Of a stretch of DNA of 64,000 bases, positions 17,385 to 26,357 are shown piece by piece. Under the pieces are notes generated by a model that saw only the letters and a program-made list of their open reading frames with translations, was not told where the DNA came from and did no database searches. Each line of letters opens with the position of its first letter. Position 1 is the stretch's first letter. The stretch is taken from the NCBI RefSeq assembly GCF_007197755.1, contig NZ_CP041636.1, positions 1,276,001 through 1,340,000 of the forward strand, written 5' to 3'. The position numbers and the translations under genes are program-made. The DNA comes from Ferrovibrio terrae. Lineage in GTDB: Bacteria > Pseudomonadota > Alphaproteobacteria > Ferrovibrionales > Ferrovibrionaceae.

Positions 17385-18071
17385 ATGAAACTGATACGGC
17401 CGAAATCGCTGAAGGAACTGGTAGTCGAGGAGATGCGGACCCGCATCATCGACGGCCGCCTGCGGCTGGGCGCCGGCCTGTCGGAAAACACGCTGGCTGC
17501 CGAGCTGGGGATTTCCAAGACGCCGGTGCGCGAGGCGCTGCAGCAGCTGAAGCTGGAGGGCCTGGTCGAGGTGCAGCCGCAGCGCGGCACTTACGTCTTT
17601 CGTCTCGCGCCCGAACAGGTGGTGGCGATTTCCGAATTACGCGAAGTGCTGGAGGTCGCTGCCATCGCCGCCGCGATCGAACGTCATCACGATGCGCTGG
17701 TGCTGCGCATGTCGCGTATTTTCGATGGCATGAAGGCCGCCTTCGATGCCGACGACAACGCGGCCTACCGCACGCTGGACGGCGAATATCACGACGCGAT
17801 CATAGAGCTGTGCGGCAACCCCTATATCAGTTCGGCCTACAGCCTGATCGGTTTCCGCATCCAGGCGCTGCGCTCGCGTCTGTCGCATGAAGCCTCGCTG
17901 AACAAGCTGTCGATCAAGGACCATCGCGAGATGCTGAAACTGGTGAAGACGCGCGATGTGCCGGCGCTGCAGGCGCTGATGCGCGGCCATATCAACCAGA
18001 CCAAGCAATCCTATCTCGACGTGCTGGAACGTCGAGATTTTATCAGTGACGAGCAGGAGAAGGCGTCTTGA
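17385..18071 (+). CDS. GntR-family regulator with FCD domain
   Basis: A 228-residue protein. The winged-helix part (LSENTLAAELGISKTPVREALQQLKLEGLV, QPQRGTYVF) is followed by an FCD ligand domain (YHDAIIELCGNPYI, EHRE-like DHREMLKLVKTRDVPALQALMRGHI). The D-x3-H...H...H pattern suggests a metal-assisted carboxylate-binding pocket. It is divergent from dctPQM, and the SDR gene starts inside its stop, so it probably controls both. The ligand is likely the TRAP substrate or a derivative. Confidence 0.93.
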   Translation: MKLIRPKSLKELVVEEMRTRIIDGRLRLGAGLSENTLAAELGISKTPVREALQQLKLEGLVEVQPQRGTYVFRLAPEQVVAISELREVLEVAAIAAAIERHHDALVLRMSRIFDGMKAAFDADDNAAYRTLDGEYHDAIIELCGNPYISSAYSLIGFRIQALRSRLSHEASLNKLSIKDHREMLKLVKTRDVPALQALMRGHINQTKQSYLDVLERRDFISDEQEKAS

Positions 18072-18859
18072 ACAGCGCAGCCGGAATCCCCCAGCCTGAG
18101 GCCATGTCCTTCGACCTCAGCGGCAAGCATGCCGTGGTGATCGGCGGCGGCAGCGGCATCGGCAAATCGATTGCCGAGGGCCTGGGCAAAGCTGGTGCGC
18201 GTCTGACTCTGGCCGGCCGTCGCCGCGACGTGCTGGAAGGGGCCGCCGTGGCCTTCAGCAAGGCCGGCATCGCCGCCGGTGTGGATGCGGTGGACGCCAA
18301 TGACACGACGCAGCTGGCTGCCTTCGCGGCGCGCGCGCAAAAAACCGCACCGGTCGATATCCTGGTGAACGCGCAGGGCGTGATGACGCTGAAGCCGGCC
18401 GAGGAATTCACGCCGGACGACTTCGACCGCATCATGACCACCAATACGAAAAGCGTGTTCTTCGCCTGTCAGGAATTCGGCAAGCTGATGCTGGCGCGCG
18501 GTCGCGGCAGCATCGTCAACATCGCATCGCTGGCCTCGTTCCGCGGCTTTGCGCGCAATGCGGTCTACACGATCAGCAAGCATGGCGTGGTGGCGCTGAC
18601 CGAGACGCTGGCGTCTGAATGGGCCGCGCGCGGCGTGCGCGTGAATGCGATTGCGCCGGGCTTTTTCGTCACCGATCTCAACCGGACAACGCTGGTGGAC
18701 GAGCGCCGCAACAAAGCGGAAAGCCGCACGCCGATGGGCCGGCTGGGCGAAACCTCCGAACTGGCCGGCGCTGCCGTGTTCCTGAGTTCGCCGGCGGCCT
18801 CTTACGTGACCGGCGCAACGATTCCGGTCGATGGCGGCTTCCTCGCCGCCGGGATGTAG
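18068..18859 (+). CDS. SDR-family oxidoreductase, gluconate 5-dehydrogenase/FabG-like, TTG start
   Basis: A classical short-chain dehydrogenase of 263 residues with VIGGGSGIGKS near the N-terminus, NAQGVMT (in place of NNAG), a serine in NIASLASF, and Y-x3-K in YTISKHG. The TTG at 18068 overlaps the regulator's TGA and has AGGAG eight bases upstream. An ATG at 18104 has TGAGG only two bases away and is less likely. Coupling to the GntR gene suggests it oxidises the substrate imported by the adjacent TRAP system; the substrate is unknown. Confidence 0.9.
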   Translation: MNSAAGIPQPEAMSFDLSGKHAVVIGGGSGIGKSIAEGLGKAGARLTLAGRRRDVLEGAAVAFSKAGIAAGVDAVDANDTTQLAAFAARAQKTAPVDILVNAQGVMTLKPAEEFTPDDFDRIMTTNTKSVFFACQEFGKLMLARGRGSIVNIASLASFRGFARNAVYTISKHGVVALTETLASEWAARGVRVNAIAPGFFVTDLNRTTLVDERRNKAESRTPMGRLGETSELAGAAVFLSSPAASYVTGATIPVDGGFLAAGM

Positions 18860-18885
18860 GCCGTAATATTTAGTCGGGCCCAGTT

Positions 18886-19446
18886 TTAATCTGGTTTTGG
18901 CTGCTGGTTCGGCAACGTGCTGTCACCCGAGCCGAGCGGGCGCTGCATGAACACGCTGTCGACCCAGCGGCCATGCTTGAAGCCGATGGAGGGCAGCGTG
19001 CCGACCACGCGAAAGCCAAGTGTGGCATGGAGCGCGATCGAGCCGGTATTCTGCGTGTCGCCGATCACCGCCACCATCTGGCGATAGCCCAGCGCCGCGC
19101 AACGCGCCATCAGGCTTTCCAGCAGCGCGCGGCCCACGCCCTTGCGCGGCGCGTCATGCGACACGTAGATCGAGTCCTCCACCGAAAATCGATAGGCGAT
19201 GCGCGGGCGATAGGCGCTGGCATAGGCATAGCCGACCACCCGGCCATCAAGTTCCGCGACCAGATAAGGGAAATCCTTCGCCAGAATATCGCCGCGCCGG
19301 CGCGCCATCTCGGCGGCATCGGGCGGCACTTCCTCGAAACTGCCGAAGCCATGGCGCACATGGTGGCCATAGATTGCGGCAATCGCGGTGATGTCGCGCT
19401 CTTCGGAGGCGCGGATGATCAGGGGTGTAGTGGCGGGCGAAGACAT
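18886..19446 (-). CDS. GNAT acetyltransferase, phosphinothricin/methionine sulfoximine acetyltransferase-like
   Basis: A 186-residue GNAT protein with the order IRASEERDITAIAAIYGHHV, GYAYASAYRPRIAYRFSVEDSIYV, the acetyl-CoA loop APRKGVGRALLESL, and GDTQNTGSIALHATLGFRVVGTLPSIGFKHGRW. This is the PAT/bar/MddA pattern for acetylating phosphinothricin or methionine sulfone derivatives. In most bacteria the real substrate is an amino-acid analogue. The gene lies alone between convergent neighbours. Confidence 0.9.
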   Translation of the reverse strand: MSSPATTPLIIRASEERDITAIAAIYGHHVRHGFGSFEEVPPDAAEMARRRGDILAKDFPYLVAELDGRVVGYAYASAYRPRIAYRFSVEDSIYVSHDAPRKGVGRALLESLMARCAALGYRQMVAVIGDTQNTGSIALHATLGFRVVGTLPSIGFKHGRWVDSVFMQRPLGSGDSTLPNQQPKPD

Positions 19447-19605
19447 GGCGGATCGGGTTCCGGCAGGGAGGTGTTAACCGCACTATGCCACGATGACGGC
19501 GGTGGCGGAATCCGCCGGATTGCAGTTCCTGCAGAAAGTGTTGATCGGAATGGGATATCCAGATTTTCACTTGTCCGGCGACGGCCACCGGCCCAGATTG
19601 GCGAC

Positions 19606-20130
19606 ATGATCGATCCCGCTGCCCCGCTGGATGCGGCAAGCCTGCGGTTCAACGCCACCGGCGCCGCCGACGGACCTGACCCGCACTCGCCGGTCCTGCT
19701 GGCGCTGCTGCGCTACTGGCAATCCAAGCGTCATGCAGACGGTCGCCTGCCAGGCCGCAGCGATCTCGATCCGCTTGAGCTGCGCAGCCTGCTGCCACAT
19801 GTCTACCTGATCGACGTGCTGCCCGGTGAAGTGCCGGGTCGCTGGCGCTTCGGCGTGCGCCTGCTCGGTGAGAAGCATGTCGAGGTTTATGGTTCAGGCC
19901 TGGTCGGCAAGGTGATCGACGATGTGTTTCCTGCCGCCGTGGCGGCCGAGTTCAATCGGCTTTACGCGACCGTGGTGCGGCGGCGCGGGCCGGTCGTCAA
20001 TCGCGGCCGGGTCAGCTGGATCCGCAACAAGGAATGGCTGGAATATGAAGGGATGCATGCGCCGCTGGCCAGCGACGGCGTAACCGTCGACTGCATCTTC
20101 GGCACCGGCGCGTTTGTCGGACTGGATTAA
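19606..20130 (+). CDS. PAS_5-type single-domain PAS protein
   Basis: A 174-residue protein with the family signature: LLRYWQSKR, LPGRSDLDPLELRSLLPHVYLIDVL, WRFGVRLLGEKHVEVYGSGLVGK and a final ASDGVTVDCIFGTG. There is no signal peptide or output domain. The ATG at 19606 is chosen since it precedes the domain directly; the frame is open far upstream as a shadow of the opposite acetyltransferase gene. Its TAA overlaps the stop of convergent mltA in TTAA. Function is unknown. Confidence 0.82.
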   Translation: MIDPAAPLDAASLRFNATGAADGPDPHSPVLLALLRYWQSKRHADGRLPGRSDLDPLELRSLLPHVYLIDVLPGEVPGRWRFGVRLLGEKHVEVYGSGLVGKVIDDVFPAAVAAEFNRLYATVVRRRGPVVNRGRVSWIRNKEWLEYEGMHAPLASDGVTVDCIFGTGAFVGLD

Positions 20131-21329
20131 GACAGCGAAACCAGTTTGGTGGCCACGGCCTTCGGCAGCAGCAGCCAGGTGCGGCCCGGATGCTTCATGC
20201 GGCCGGCAATGTTTTCAGCCGGCGCACCCGCCCCCCAGAACACATCGCCACGCACGGCGCCACGGATCGCGCCGCCGGTATCCTGCGCCACCATCAGGCG
20301 CTGGAACGGCACGGCATCTGCGGTGGTTTCCACCGCCGGACGCGTTGCCGCGACCCAGACCGGCAGACCGAGCGCGAAATGGCTGCGGTCGACCGCCAGG
20401 CTGCGGCCCGGCACCAGCGCCACGCCCTGCGCACCGGGCGGTCCGTCGAGATCATCCTTCGGCGCCGGCAGTTCGCGGAAGAACACGTAGGATGGGTTCT
20501 GCTGCAGCAATTCGGGCGCAGCCGCGGGATTGGCACGCAGCCAGGCGCGGATCGCCTGCATCGAGACATCTTCGCGGGTCAGCGTGCCGCGATCGATCAT
20601 CACACGGCCGATGGCCACATACGGGTGGCCGTTCTGAGCGGCAAAGCCGACGCGCAGGCGCTGCCCGGTATCGAGCTGCACCAGGCCAGAGCCCTGCACC
20701 TGCAGGAAGAAGGCATCCGAGGCGTCGTCGAGCCAGACCAGTTCGAGATTCTTGTTATTGAGCGCGCCGGCATCGATCTGGCCGCGATCCTCATAGGGCC
20801 GCAGGCGGCCGTCGCGCACGCGGCCGGCGATGCGCTGGCCCTTCAGGCTGTCGCGGAATTCGCCGAGATCGACCTGCACCAGATCGGGCGGCTGGCGATA
20901 CAGCGGTGTGACGTAAGCGCCCTGTTTCTGCCGGCTGCCGCGCACCAGCGGTTCGTAATAGCCGGTGAACAGTCCTTCAGGCTTGCCGTCGCCGATCACG
21001 GCGACCGGCTGCAATTCGCTTTCGATCAGGCGGCGCAGGGCGGCATCGTCGCCCTGCGGCAGCGCAGTCAGCGCCGTGCAGAAGGGTTTCCAGTCGTTGC
21101 CGGTACCGTAGCGATCGTGGCTGTCGAGGCCGCGTTCGTTGCGCGGCATCATGCGCGCGCAGCTGCGGCTCAACGCCGGCAGCGCCTCGGCCACGCGGTC
21201 AGCGTTGTAGCCGGGCAGATCCGTGAAGCGGGCAGGCTGGAAGGCGATGGCCGGCGGCGCGGGTGGTGGCGCCTTGGGCGCGCAGGCAGCGACAAGCAGA
21301 AGTGTGAGAAGCGCCAGGCCACGCCGCAT
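20127..21329 (-). CDS. mltA: Membrane-bound lytic murein transglycosylase A (MltA), lipoprotein
   Basis: A 400-residue lipoprotein: signal peptide with lipobox LLVAAC near residue 16, then MltA domains including GLFTGYYEPLVRGS, FFLQVQGSGLVQL, GQRLRVGFAAQNGHPYVAIG, and the 3D-domain block QDTGGAIRGAVRGDVFWGAG. These carry the catalytic aspartate in the 3D fold. It cleaves peptidoglycan glycan strands at the cell envelope. The ATG at 21329 follows GAGG at nine bases; a TTG five codons upstream is less likely. It lies directly downstream of the Tim44-like gene, as in many alphaproteobacteria. Confidence 0.95.
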   Translation of the reverse strand: MRRGLALLTLLLVAACAPKAPPPAPPAIAFQPARFTDLPGYNADRVAEALPALSRSCARMMPRNERGLDSHDRYGTGNDWKPFCTALTALPQGDDAALRRLIESELQPVAVIGDGKPEGLFTGYYEPLVRGSRQKQGAYVTPLYRQPPDLVQVDLGEFRDSLKGQRIAGRVRDGRLRPYEDRGQIDAGALNNKNLELVWLDDASDAFFLQVQGSGLVQLDTGQRLRVGFAAQNGHPYVAIGRVMIDRGTLTREDVSMQAIRAWLRANPAAAPELLQQNPSYVFFRELPAPKDDLDGPPGAQGVALVPGRSLAVDRSHFALGLPVWVAATRPAVETTADAVPFQRLMVAQDTGGAIRGAVRGDVFWGAGAPAENIAGRMKHPGRTWLLLPKAVATKLVSLS

Positions 21330-21340
21330 ATGCGGGTGCC

Positions 21341-22021
21341 TCAATTCGGCGCGGAGGTGGCGATCAGGGTCCAGTTCGGATCGCGCGAGCGGGTATCGCG
21401 GGCAAAGGTCCAGATATCGGTGACCTGGTCAACGCTGTTGGCATGACCGCCGACCACATGGCCCTGGGCATCCTTGGTGACGCTGATCAGTTCGGACTCG
21501 AACTTCACCGTCACTTCGGCGATGCGGTTATTGACCTGGGTCTCGGTGATGGCGATGCCGCGCAGGCCGACGAACGTGGTTTCCATGGTTTCGCCGCGTT
21601 TGGCGCGCTCGTCGATGGCGCCGGCGAAATCGTTGAACACTTCGCGCGACAGCAACGGGCGCAGCGTGTCCTTGTCGCCGGCGGCAAAGGCGGTCACCAC
21701 CATTTCATAGGCGGCCTTGGCGCCACCGATGAATTCGGCGGCATCGAAATCGGGATCGACAGCGCGCAACGGGGCGAGGGCTGCTTCCTGGACCGGATCG
21801 GCCGGAGCAGCCTCCGGCGCGTCGCGCCGCGGCAGGGCGACGACATTGTCCTCGGCGCTCTCGCCATCCTTGGCAGCGCCATCCTTGTCGGCAAAGCCCG
21901 GGCGGCGACGCTTCTGTTCATGCCCGGTGCGCTGGCCCAGCACGGCGCGCAGGCGCAGTGCGATGAAGCCGGCAATCGCGCCAAGCAGAAGAATGTCGAG
22001 GAACTGGAAACCGTCGCCCAT
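21341..22021 (-). CDS. Tim44/TimA-like membrane-anchored protein
   Basis: A 226-residue protein: one N-terminal membrane segment (LDILLLGAIAGFIALRLRAVLG), a charged linker, then a C-terminal Tim44 domain (FIGGAKAAYEMVVTAFAAGD, LLSREVFNDFAGAIDERA, VDQVTDIWTFARDTRSRDPNWTLIAT). It is the bacterial relative of mitochondrial Tim44; its role in bacteria is not settled. The ATG at 22021 puts the membrane segment at the N-terminus. It is the usual neighbour of secB and mltA near the alphaproteobacterial origin. Confidence 0.93.
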   Translation of the reverse strand: MGDGFQFLDILLLGAIAGFIALRLRAVLGQRTGHEQKRRRPGFADKDGAAKDGESAEDNVVALPRRDAPEAAPADPVQEAALAPLRAVDPDFDAAEFIGGAKAAYEMVVTAFAAGDKDTLRPLLSREVFNDFAGAIDERAKRGETMETTFVGLRGIAITETQVNNRIAEVTVKFESELISVTKDAQGHVVGGHANSVDQVTDIWTFARDTRSRDPNWTLIATSAPN

Positions 22022-22303
22022 TATGTCTGATGCCCTGTTTTCACGGAATTTTACCCCCGGCGACCGGGGCGGTCCAGCCATGCCGCCCCCCGGAAGCAGT
22101 CCTATGCTGCGGAAATAAGGGCAAATCATGGCAATACAAGCGGTACGGCGACGTTTCCCTTCCCCCGGCGGCGCAGCGGAATTGCATCCGGGGGCCCGCC
22201 GCCTTGTCGATATCCGCCAAAGCATGCTAGGGACAGCCCGCCCTTACGCGATACACAGACTGCATTCAGCAGCCTGCCTTCAGACGGAAAGACACCACCG
22301 GCC

Positions 22304-22780
22304 ATGACCGACACCGCCAATCCGCCGCCGGGTTTCGACCCCAACGCCGCCCCGCATTTCGGCCTGAGCGCGCAATACACCAAGGATCTCTCGTTCGAGC
22401 ATCCGATGGCGCCGCGCACCTTCAGCATGCAGGGCGCGCCGCAGATTTCGGTGAATGTCGGCACCTCGGCCGAGCGCGTGAACGACACGCTGTTCGAAGT
22501 GACGCTGCGCATCCTGTGCGAAGCCAAGCATGGCGAGGAAGTCGCCTTCCTGGTCGACCTGCATTATGCCGGCCTGTTCACGCTGGCCAATATTCCGGCC
22601 GAACATGTCGAACCGCTGCTGCTGGTCGAAGCGCCGCGTCTGCTGTTCCCCTTCGCCCGCCGCATCGTCGCCGATGCGACGCGCGACGGCGGCATGCCGC
22701 CGCTGATGCTGGATCCGATCGATTTCATGCAGCAGTTCCAGCGCAGCAAGCAGGCCGAAGGCCAGGCTGGCAACGCGTAA
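22304..22780 (+). CDS. secB: Protein-export chaperone SecB
   Basis: The tetrameric cytoplasmic chaperone that keeps preproteins unfolded and hands them to SecA. The 158-residue protein has the family blocks QYTKDLSFEHP, EVTLRILCEAKH, FLVDLHYAGLFTL and LLLVEAPRLLFPFARRI, and the C-terminal GGMPPLMLDPIDF. It diverges from tim44-mltA. A clear rho-independent terminator follows it. Confidence 0.97.
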   Translation: MTDTANPPPGFDPNAAPHFGLSAQYTKDLSFEHPMAPRTFSMQGAPQISVNVGTSAERVNDTLFEVTLRILCEAKHGEEVAFLVDLHYAGLFTLANIPAEHVEPLLLVEAPRLLFPFARRIVADATRDGGMPPLMLDPIDFMQQFQRSKQAEGQAGNA

Positions 22781-22808
22781 AATCTGGCGCGCAGATACGT
22801 TTTAGAGA

Positions 22809-22834
22809 AGCCGGGCGTCATGCCCGGCTTTTTT
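22809..22834 (+). terminator. Rho-independent terminator of secB
   Basis: An 8-base G+C-rich stem AGCCGGGC / GCCCGGCT with loop GTCAT, followed by six T residues, starts 28 bases after the secB stop. Confidence 0.85.
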
Positions 22835-22905
22835 CTTGATCTGGCCACGTCGCATCGGCAATCTCGCTGGATCGAGGCGAAAACCAGAAACCAACCGGAG
22901 GCAGG

Positions 22906-23445
22906 GTGGAACCGTTGCTCGACGACCTCATTCAGGCGTCGTCCTATCCGCGTCTGCTTGGAACGGCCTTTCTGGATCGCTGCTCCCCGCCCATTCGCCG
23001 TATCTGGGATTACTGGGACAGCCGACGCGGCGACCAGCCGCTGCCCGGCCGACGCGACATCGATCCCTTAAGCATTCCCGCCGACCTGCTGCCGGGCATC
23101 ATGCTGACCGAGGTGCTGCGTGAGCCGCCATGGCTGCGCTACCGCCTGGTCGGCACCGCGCAGGTGGCGCTGCGCGGCCGCGATCCGACCGGGCAACCGG
23201 TGGCCGGCAACTACATGGGCGCGCATCTGGGCGTGAAGCCCGACGAAACGATGCTGAACTACCGCATCGTCATCGAGAAGCGCGTGCCGGTCTACACCTA
23301 CAACCCGGTGGTCGGCATGGCGCCCGACGGCAGTTCGCTGCGGCAGTCGCCGCTGCGGGCCAACAGCTCGCTGCTGATGCCGCTGTCGAGTGACGGGGAC
23401 AGCGTCGACATGGTGCTCTGCTACAGCGAGCTGGAAGCACCCTGA
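22906..23445 (+). CDS. PAS_5-type PAS protein, tandem copy A
   Basis: A 179-residue soluble PAS protein. Order: FLDRCSPPIRRIWDYWDSRR, RDIDPLSIPADLLPGIMLTEV, RYRLVGTAQVALRGRDPTG, LNYRIVIEKR and SSDGDSVDMVL. A GTG at 22906 follows GGAGG at four bases. The next gene is its close duplicate: 26 of 27 residues are identical across the block from REPPWLRYR to GRDPTGQPV. No output domain or membrane anchor is visible, and the function is unknown. Confidence 0.82.
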   Translation: MEPLLDDLIQASSYPRLLGTAFLDRCSPPIRRIWDYWDSRRGDQPLPGRRDIDPLSIPADLLPGIMLTEVLREPPWLRYRLVGTAQVALRGRDPTGQPVAGNYMGAHLGVKPDETMLNYRIVIEKRVPVYTYNPVVGMAPDGSSLRQSPLRANSSLLMPLSSDGDSVDMVLCYSELEAP

Positions 23446-23534
23446 CTGTCCTGGGCCGGCGGCCAAGCCTGCCCGTTCACCTTAACAGTTGTCCACCTTG
23501 CGATCGCCGCCCTGCGGCGGCAATCTGCGCGACC

Positions 23535-24092
23535 ATGACCAGACCAGAGCAGGGAAAGTCCGCGCTGGATGATGCGATCCGCATGTCCACGCATCCGCGC
23601 ATTCTCGGACCAGCTTTTCTGGACCGGTGCTCTCCGCGCGTGCGCCGCATTTACGAATACTGGGATGAGCAGCGCGGCGACCGCGCCATGCCGGCGCGAC
23701 GCGACATCGATCCGTTGAGCATTCCGCGCGACCTGCTGCCGGGTATCGTACTGACCGAGGTACTGCGCGAAGCGCCCTGGCTGCGCTATCGCCTGGTTGG
23801 CACCGCGCAGGTGGCGCTGCGCGGTCGCGATCCGACCGGCCAGCCGGTGGACGGCAATTATCTCGGCGCGCATCAGGGGCTGCCGGGCGACAACGTGATC
23901 CTGAACTATCGCATCGTCATCGAGAAGAAGACGGTGGTGTATGTCTACAATCCGCTGCCCGGACCGGCGCCGGGCGGCAGTTCACTGACCCAGCGCATCG
24001 TGCGCGGCAACGGCACGGTACTGATGCCGCTGTCGAATGATGGCGACAGTGTCGATACGGTGTTCTGTTTCAGCGACCTGGATCAGCCGTAA
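23535..24092 (+). CDS. PAS_5-type PAS protein, tandem copy B
   Basis: A 185-residue duplicate of the preceding gene with ILGPAFLDRCSPRVRRIYEY, ARRDIDPLSIPRDLLPGIVL, RYRLVGTAQVALRGRDPTG and SNDGDSVDTVFCFS. It differs mainly at the N-terminus and in the GLPGDNVILNYRI loop, the region that would shape a ligand pocket. It ends two bases from the convergent hybrid kinase. The separation suggests an old duplication with specialisation. Confidence 0.82.
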   Translation: MTRPEQGKSALDDAIRMSTHPRILGPAFLDRCSPRVRRIYEYWDEQRGDRAMPARRDIDPLSIPRDLLPGIVLTEVLREAPWLRYRLVGTAQVALRGRDPTGQPVDGNYLGAHQGLPGDNVILNYRIVIEKKTVVYVYNPLPGPAPGGSSLTQRIVRGNGTVLMPLSNDGDSVDTVFCFSDLDQP

Positions 24093-24094
24093 CA

Positions 24095-26227
24095 TCAGGC
24101 CGGCTTTGCTGCCGGCAGGCCAATGGCGGCCAGCAGCTTGTCGATCTCGATCGGCTTGGCGAGGATGGCGTCGAAGCCGGCGACCTCGTAGCGCGCCAGC
24201 GCTTCAGGCACCACATCGGCGGTCAGCGCGATGATACGCTGGCGGGCGCCCTGTGGCAGGCTGCGCAGATGACGATGCGTTTCGATGCCGTCCATTTCCG
24301 GCATATGGATATCCAGCAGCACGACATCGAATTCCTGGCTTTCGGCGGCCTGCAATGCAGCCGCACCGCTGCTAACCAGCACCAGCTTGTCGCAGAGCGG
24401 CTTGAGCAGGGTTTCGACAACGCGACGGTTGACATGGTTGTCGTCAACGCAGAGCACGCGCGGCCGCTTGGTGCGGTAGTCCGGACTGGCAGAAGCCTGC
24501 TGCAGTAAAGGCTCATGGTCTTCGACCAGTTCGGCAGGGATTTCGAACCAGAACAGCGAGCCGCGGCCCCGCTCGCTTTCACAGTCGATCACGCCGCCCA
24601 GCAGTTCGCAGAGCCGGCGACAGATCGCCAGTCCAAGGCCGGTGCCACCAAAACGCCGCGAGGTCGAGGCATCTTCCTGCGAAAAGCGCTCGAAGATCGA
24701 GTTCAGCGCCGCCTCCGAGATGCCGGGGCCGGTATCCTCGATCTCGAAGCGAATCCCGTCAACGCCGCCCGCCAGCGTCACCGGTTTCACCCGCAGCACG
24801 ATACCGCCATGCGAGGTGAATTTGACCGCATTGCCGACCAGATTGACGAGGATCTGGCGCAGGCGCACCGGATCGCTTTCGATACTCACCGGCGCAGCGG
24901 GGTCGATCTCGACACGCAGGCTGAGCTTCTTCTGCGTGCAGGCCGAGGAAAACAGCGCCGACATTGAGTCCATCAGGGTGCGCAGGCGGATCGCGCTGGG
25001 TGCGACCTTCATCTTGCCGGCTTCAAGCCGCGAATAGTCGAGGATGTCGTTGATGATGCCGAGCAGGCTTTCGGCCGATTCCCGGATCACGCCGACATAG
25101 TCGCGCGTCGTGGCATCCAGCGGCATATTTTCCAGCGCCTGCGCCATGCCGAGCACGCCATTCATCGGCGTGCGGATTTCATGGCTCATGGTGGCGAGAA
25201 ATTCGCTTTTCACCGTGGCGAGTTTTTCAGCGCGCGCGGTCTGCTCCTGCAGGTCGGCATTCAGATTGGCCAGCATGCGCGCACGGCTTTCGCGGTCGGC
25301 CAGAGCACGCAAGCCGACCGCCAGCGCGATAATGCCACTGAGCATCACGAGCAGCGAGATCACGCTGATGATGGTGGCCAACGAGCGCCAGTTGGCAATG
25401 CCCTCTTCGAGTGAACGCGAGGTCGACAGCACCATCCGGTCGCCAAAAATGCGGCGCACGGCAACGATGCGGTCCTCGCCGGTGAAAGGATTGGCATAGA
25501 TCCCGCTGTGCTCCCGCGCGCCGCTGGCGGCGAAAGCGTCATAGGCATCGACCTGACGCCGGGTGCCAACATCCGCTTCACGCCAGGGATAGCGGGCGAT
25601 GAGAGTGAAGTCGTTGGTCAGCAAGGTGACGTTGTCGCCGTGGCCGACCGCACTTTCAAAGGACTTGGAATAACTGTAAGGGTCGATAATCGCGCCGATC
25701 ACGCCCTTCAGGCTGCCGTCGGGATGGCGTACCGCCATGCTCATCGTCAGCTGCCAATTGCCGTCGATGGTGTTCTTGGTCGGGCCGGAGAACAGGAAGC
25801 GTTCGTCGGAGTCGCGCAGCCGTGCGAAGGAGGCGAGGCCGGCGGCGCTGTAGGGCCGCACCGGATGCATGCGCGACGAAAACAGGCCGGCGCCGGCGCC
25901 ATCGACCACGCCGAGCGCGCGGACATAAGGCAGCTGTTCTTCGAGCTGCTTGAGTTTCAGATGCATCCGCGCCGAATTGTTACCGTCCGCCAGCCAGAGC
26001 AGTTCGATCTTCTCCAGCCCGAACTGCACGTTCAGCAACGAGTTTTCGATTTCCTGGGCGCGGATTTCGCCCTGGCGCTCAAGGTCGCCGGTCTCTTCGG
26101 TGATCGCCGCCTGGCGCAGGGCCGTATAGACGTAGTGATTGAGCCCGATCAGCGGCAGCATGATCGCGCCGATATAGACGACGCAGAAAAGGATGGCGCG
26201 ACGCATGGTGGCTTGGGCCGGGTTCAT
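24095..26227 (-). CDS. Hybrid sensor histidine kinase with periplasmic sensor and receiver domain
   Basis: A 710-residue membrane protein. One N-terminal helix (about 10-30), a periplasmic Cache-like sensor (residues 35-280, with GVVDGAGAGLFSS and DPYSYSKSFESAVGHGDNVTLL), a second helix (284-306), and a HisKA domain with H349 in SHEIRTPMNG. The HATPase has NLVGNAVKFT, DTGPGIS and GTGLGLAI, and the C-terminal receiver has D639 in LLDIHMPEMDG and K in LAKPIE. Phosphotransfer partner is not adjacent. The neighbouring genes are PAS_5 copies and dnaQ, so no clear target is implied. Confidence 0.94.
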   Translation of the reverse strand: MNPAQATMRRAILFCVVYIGAIMLPLIGLNHYVYTALRQAAITEETGDLERQGEIRAQEIENSLLNVQFGLEKIELLWLADGNNSARMHLKLKQLEEQLPYVRALGVVDGAGAGLFSSRMHPVRPYSAAGLASFARLRDSDERFLFSGPTKNTIDGNWQLTMSMAVRHPDGSLKGVIGAIIDPYSYSKSFESAVGHGDNVTLLTNDFTLIARYPWREADVGTRRQVDAYDAFAASGAREHSGIYANPFTGEDRIVAVRRIFGDRMVLSTSRSLEEGIANWRSLATIISVISLLVMLSGIIALAVGLRALADRESRARMLANLNADLQEQTARAEKLATVKSEFLATMSHEIRTPMNGVLGMAQALENMPLDATTRDYVGVIRESAESLLGIINDILDYSRLEAGKMKVAPSAIRLRTLMDSMSALFSSACTQKKLSLRVEIDPAAPVSIESDPVRLRQILVNLVGNAVKFTSHGGIVLRVKPVTLAGGVDGIRFEIEDTGPGISEAALNSIFERFSQEDASTSRRFGGTGLGLAICRRLCELLGGVIDCESERGRGSLFWFEIPAELVEDHEPLLQQASASPDYRTKRPRVLCVDDNHVNRRVVETLLKPLCDKLVLVSSGAAALQAAESQEFDVVLLDIHMPEMDGIETHRHLRSLPQGARQRIIALTADVVPEALARYEVAGFDAILAKPIEIDKLLAAIGLPAAKPA

Positions 26228-26357
26228 CGGTAGCAGGCGCAGTTCATGGAGTGCAGCCTAGATTCGCCTCTTTCCCACGAAAAATTGCCTTGCGGTAAGG
26301 TTATCGGAAAATTATCCGCCTGAGGATGATTTCCCGGCACCGCGCGACTGGCTGTGA

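Noticed and set aside
26276-26325. DnaA-box-like TTATCGGAAAATTATCC upstream of the hybrid kinase
   Set aside because: It contains only TTATC fragments, with no match to TTATCCACA over nine bases and no cluster.
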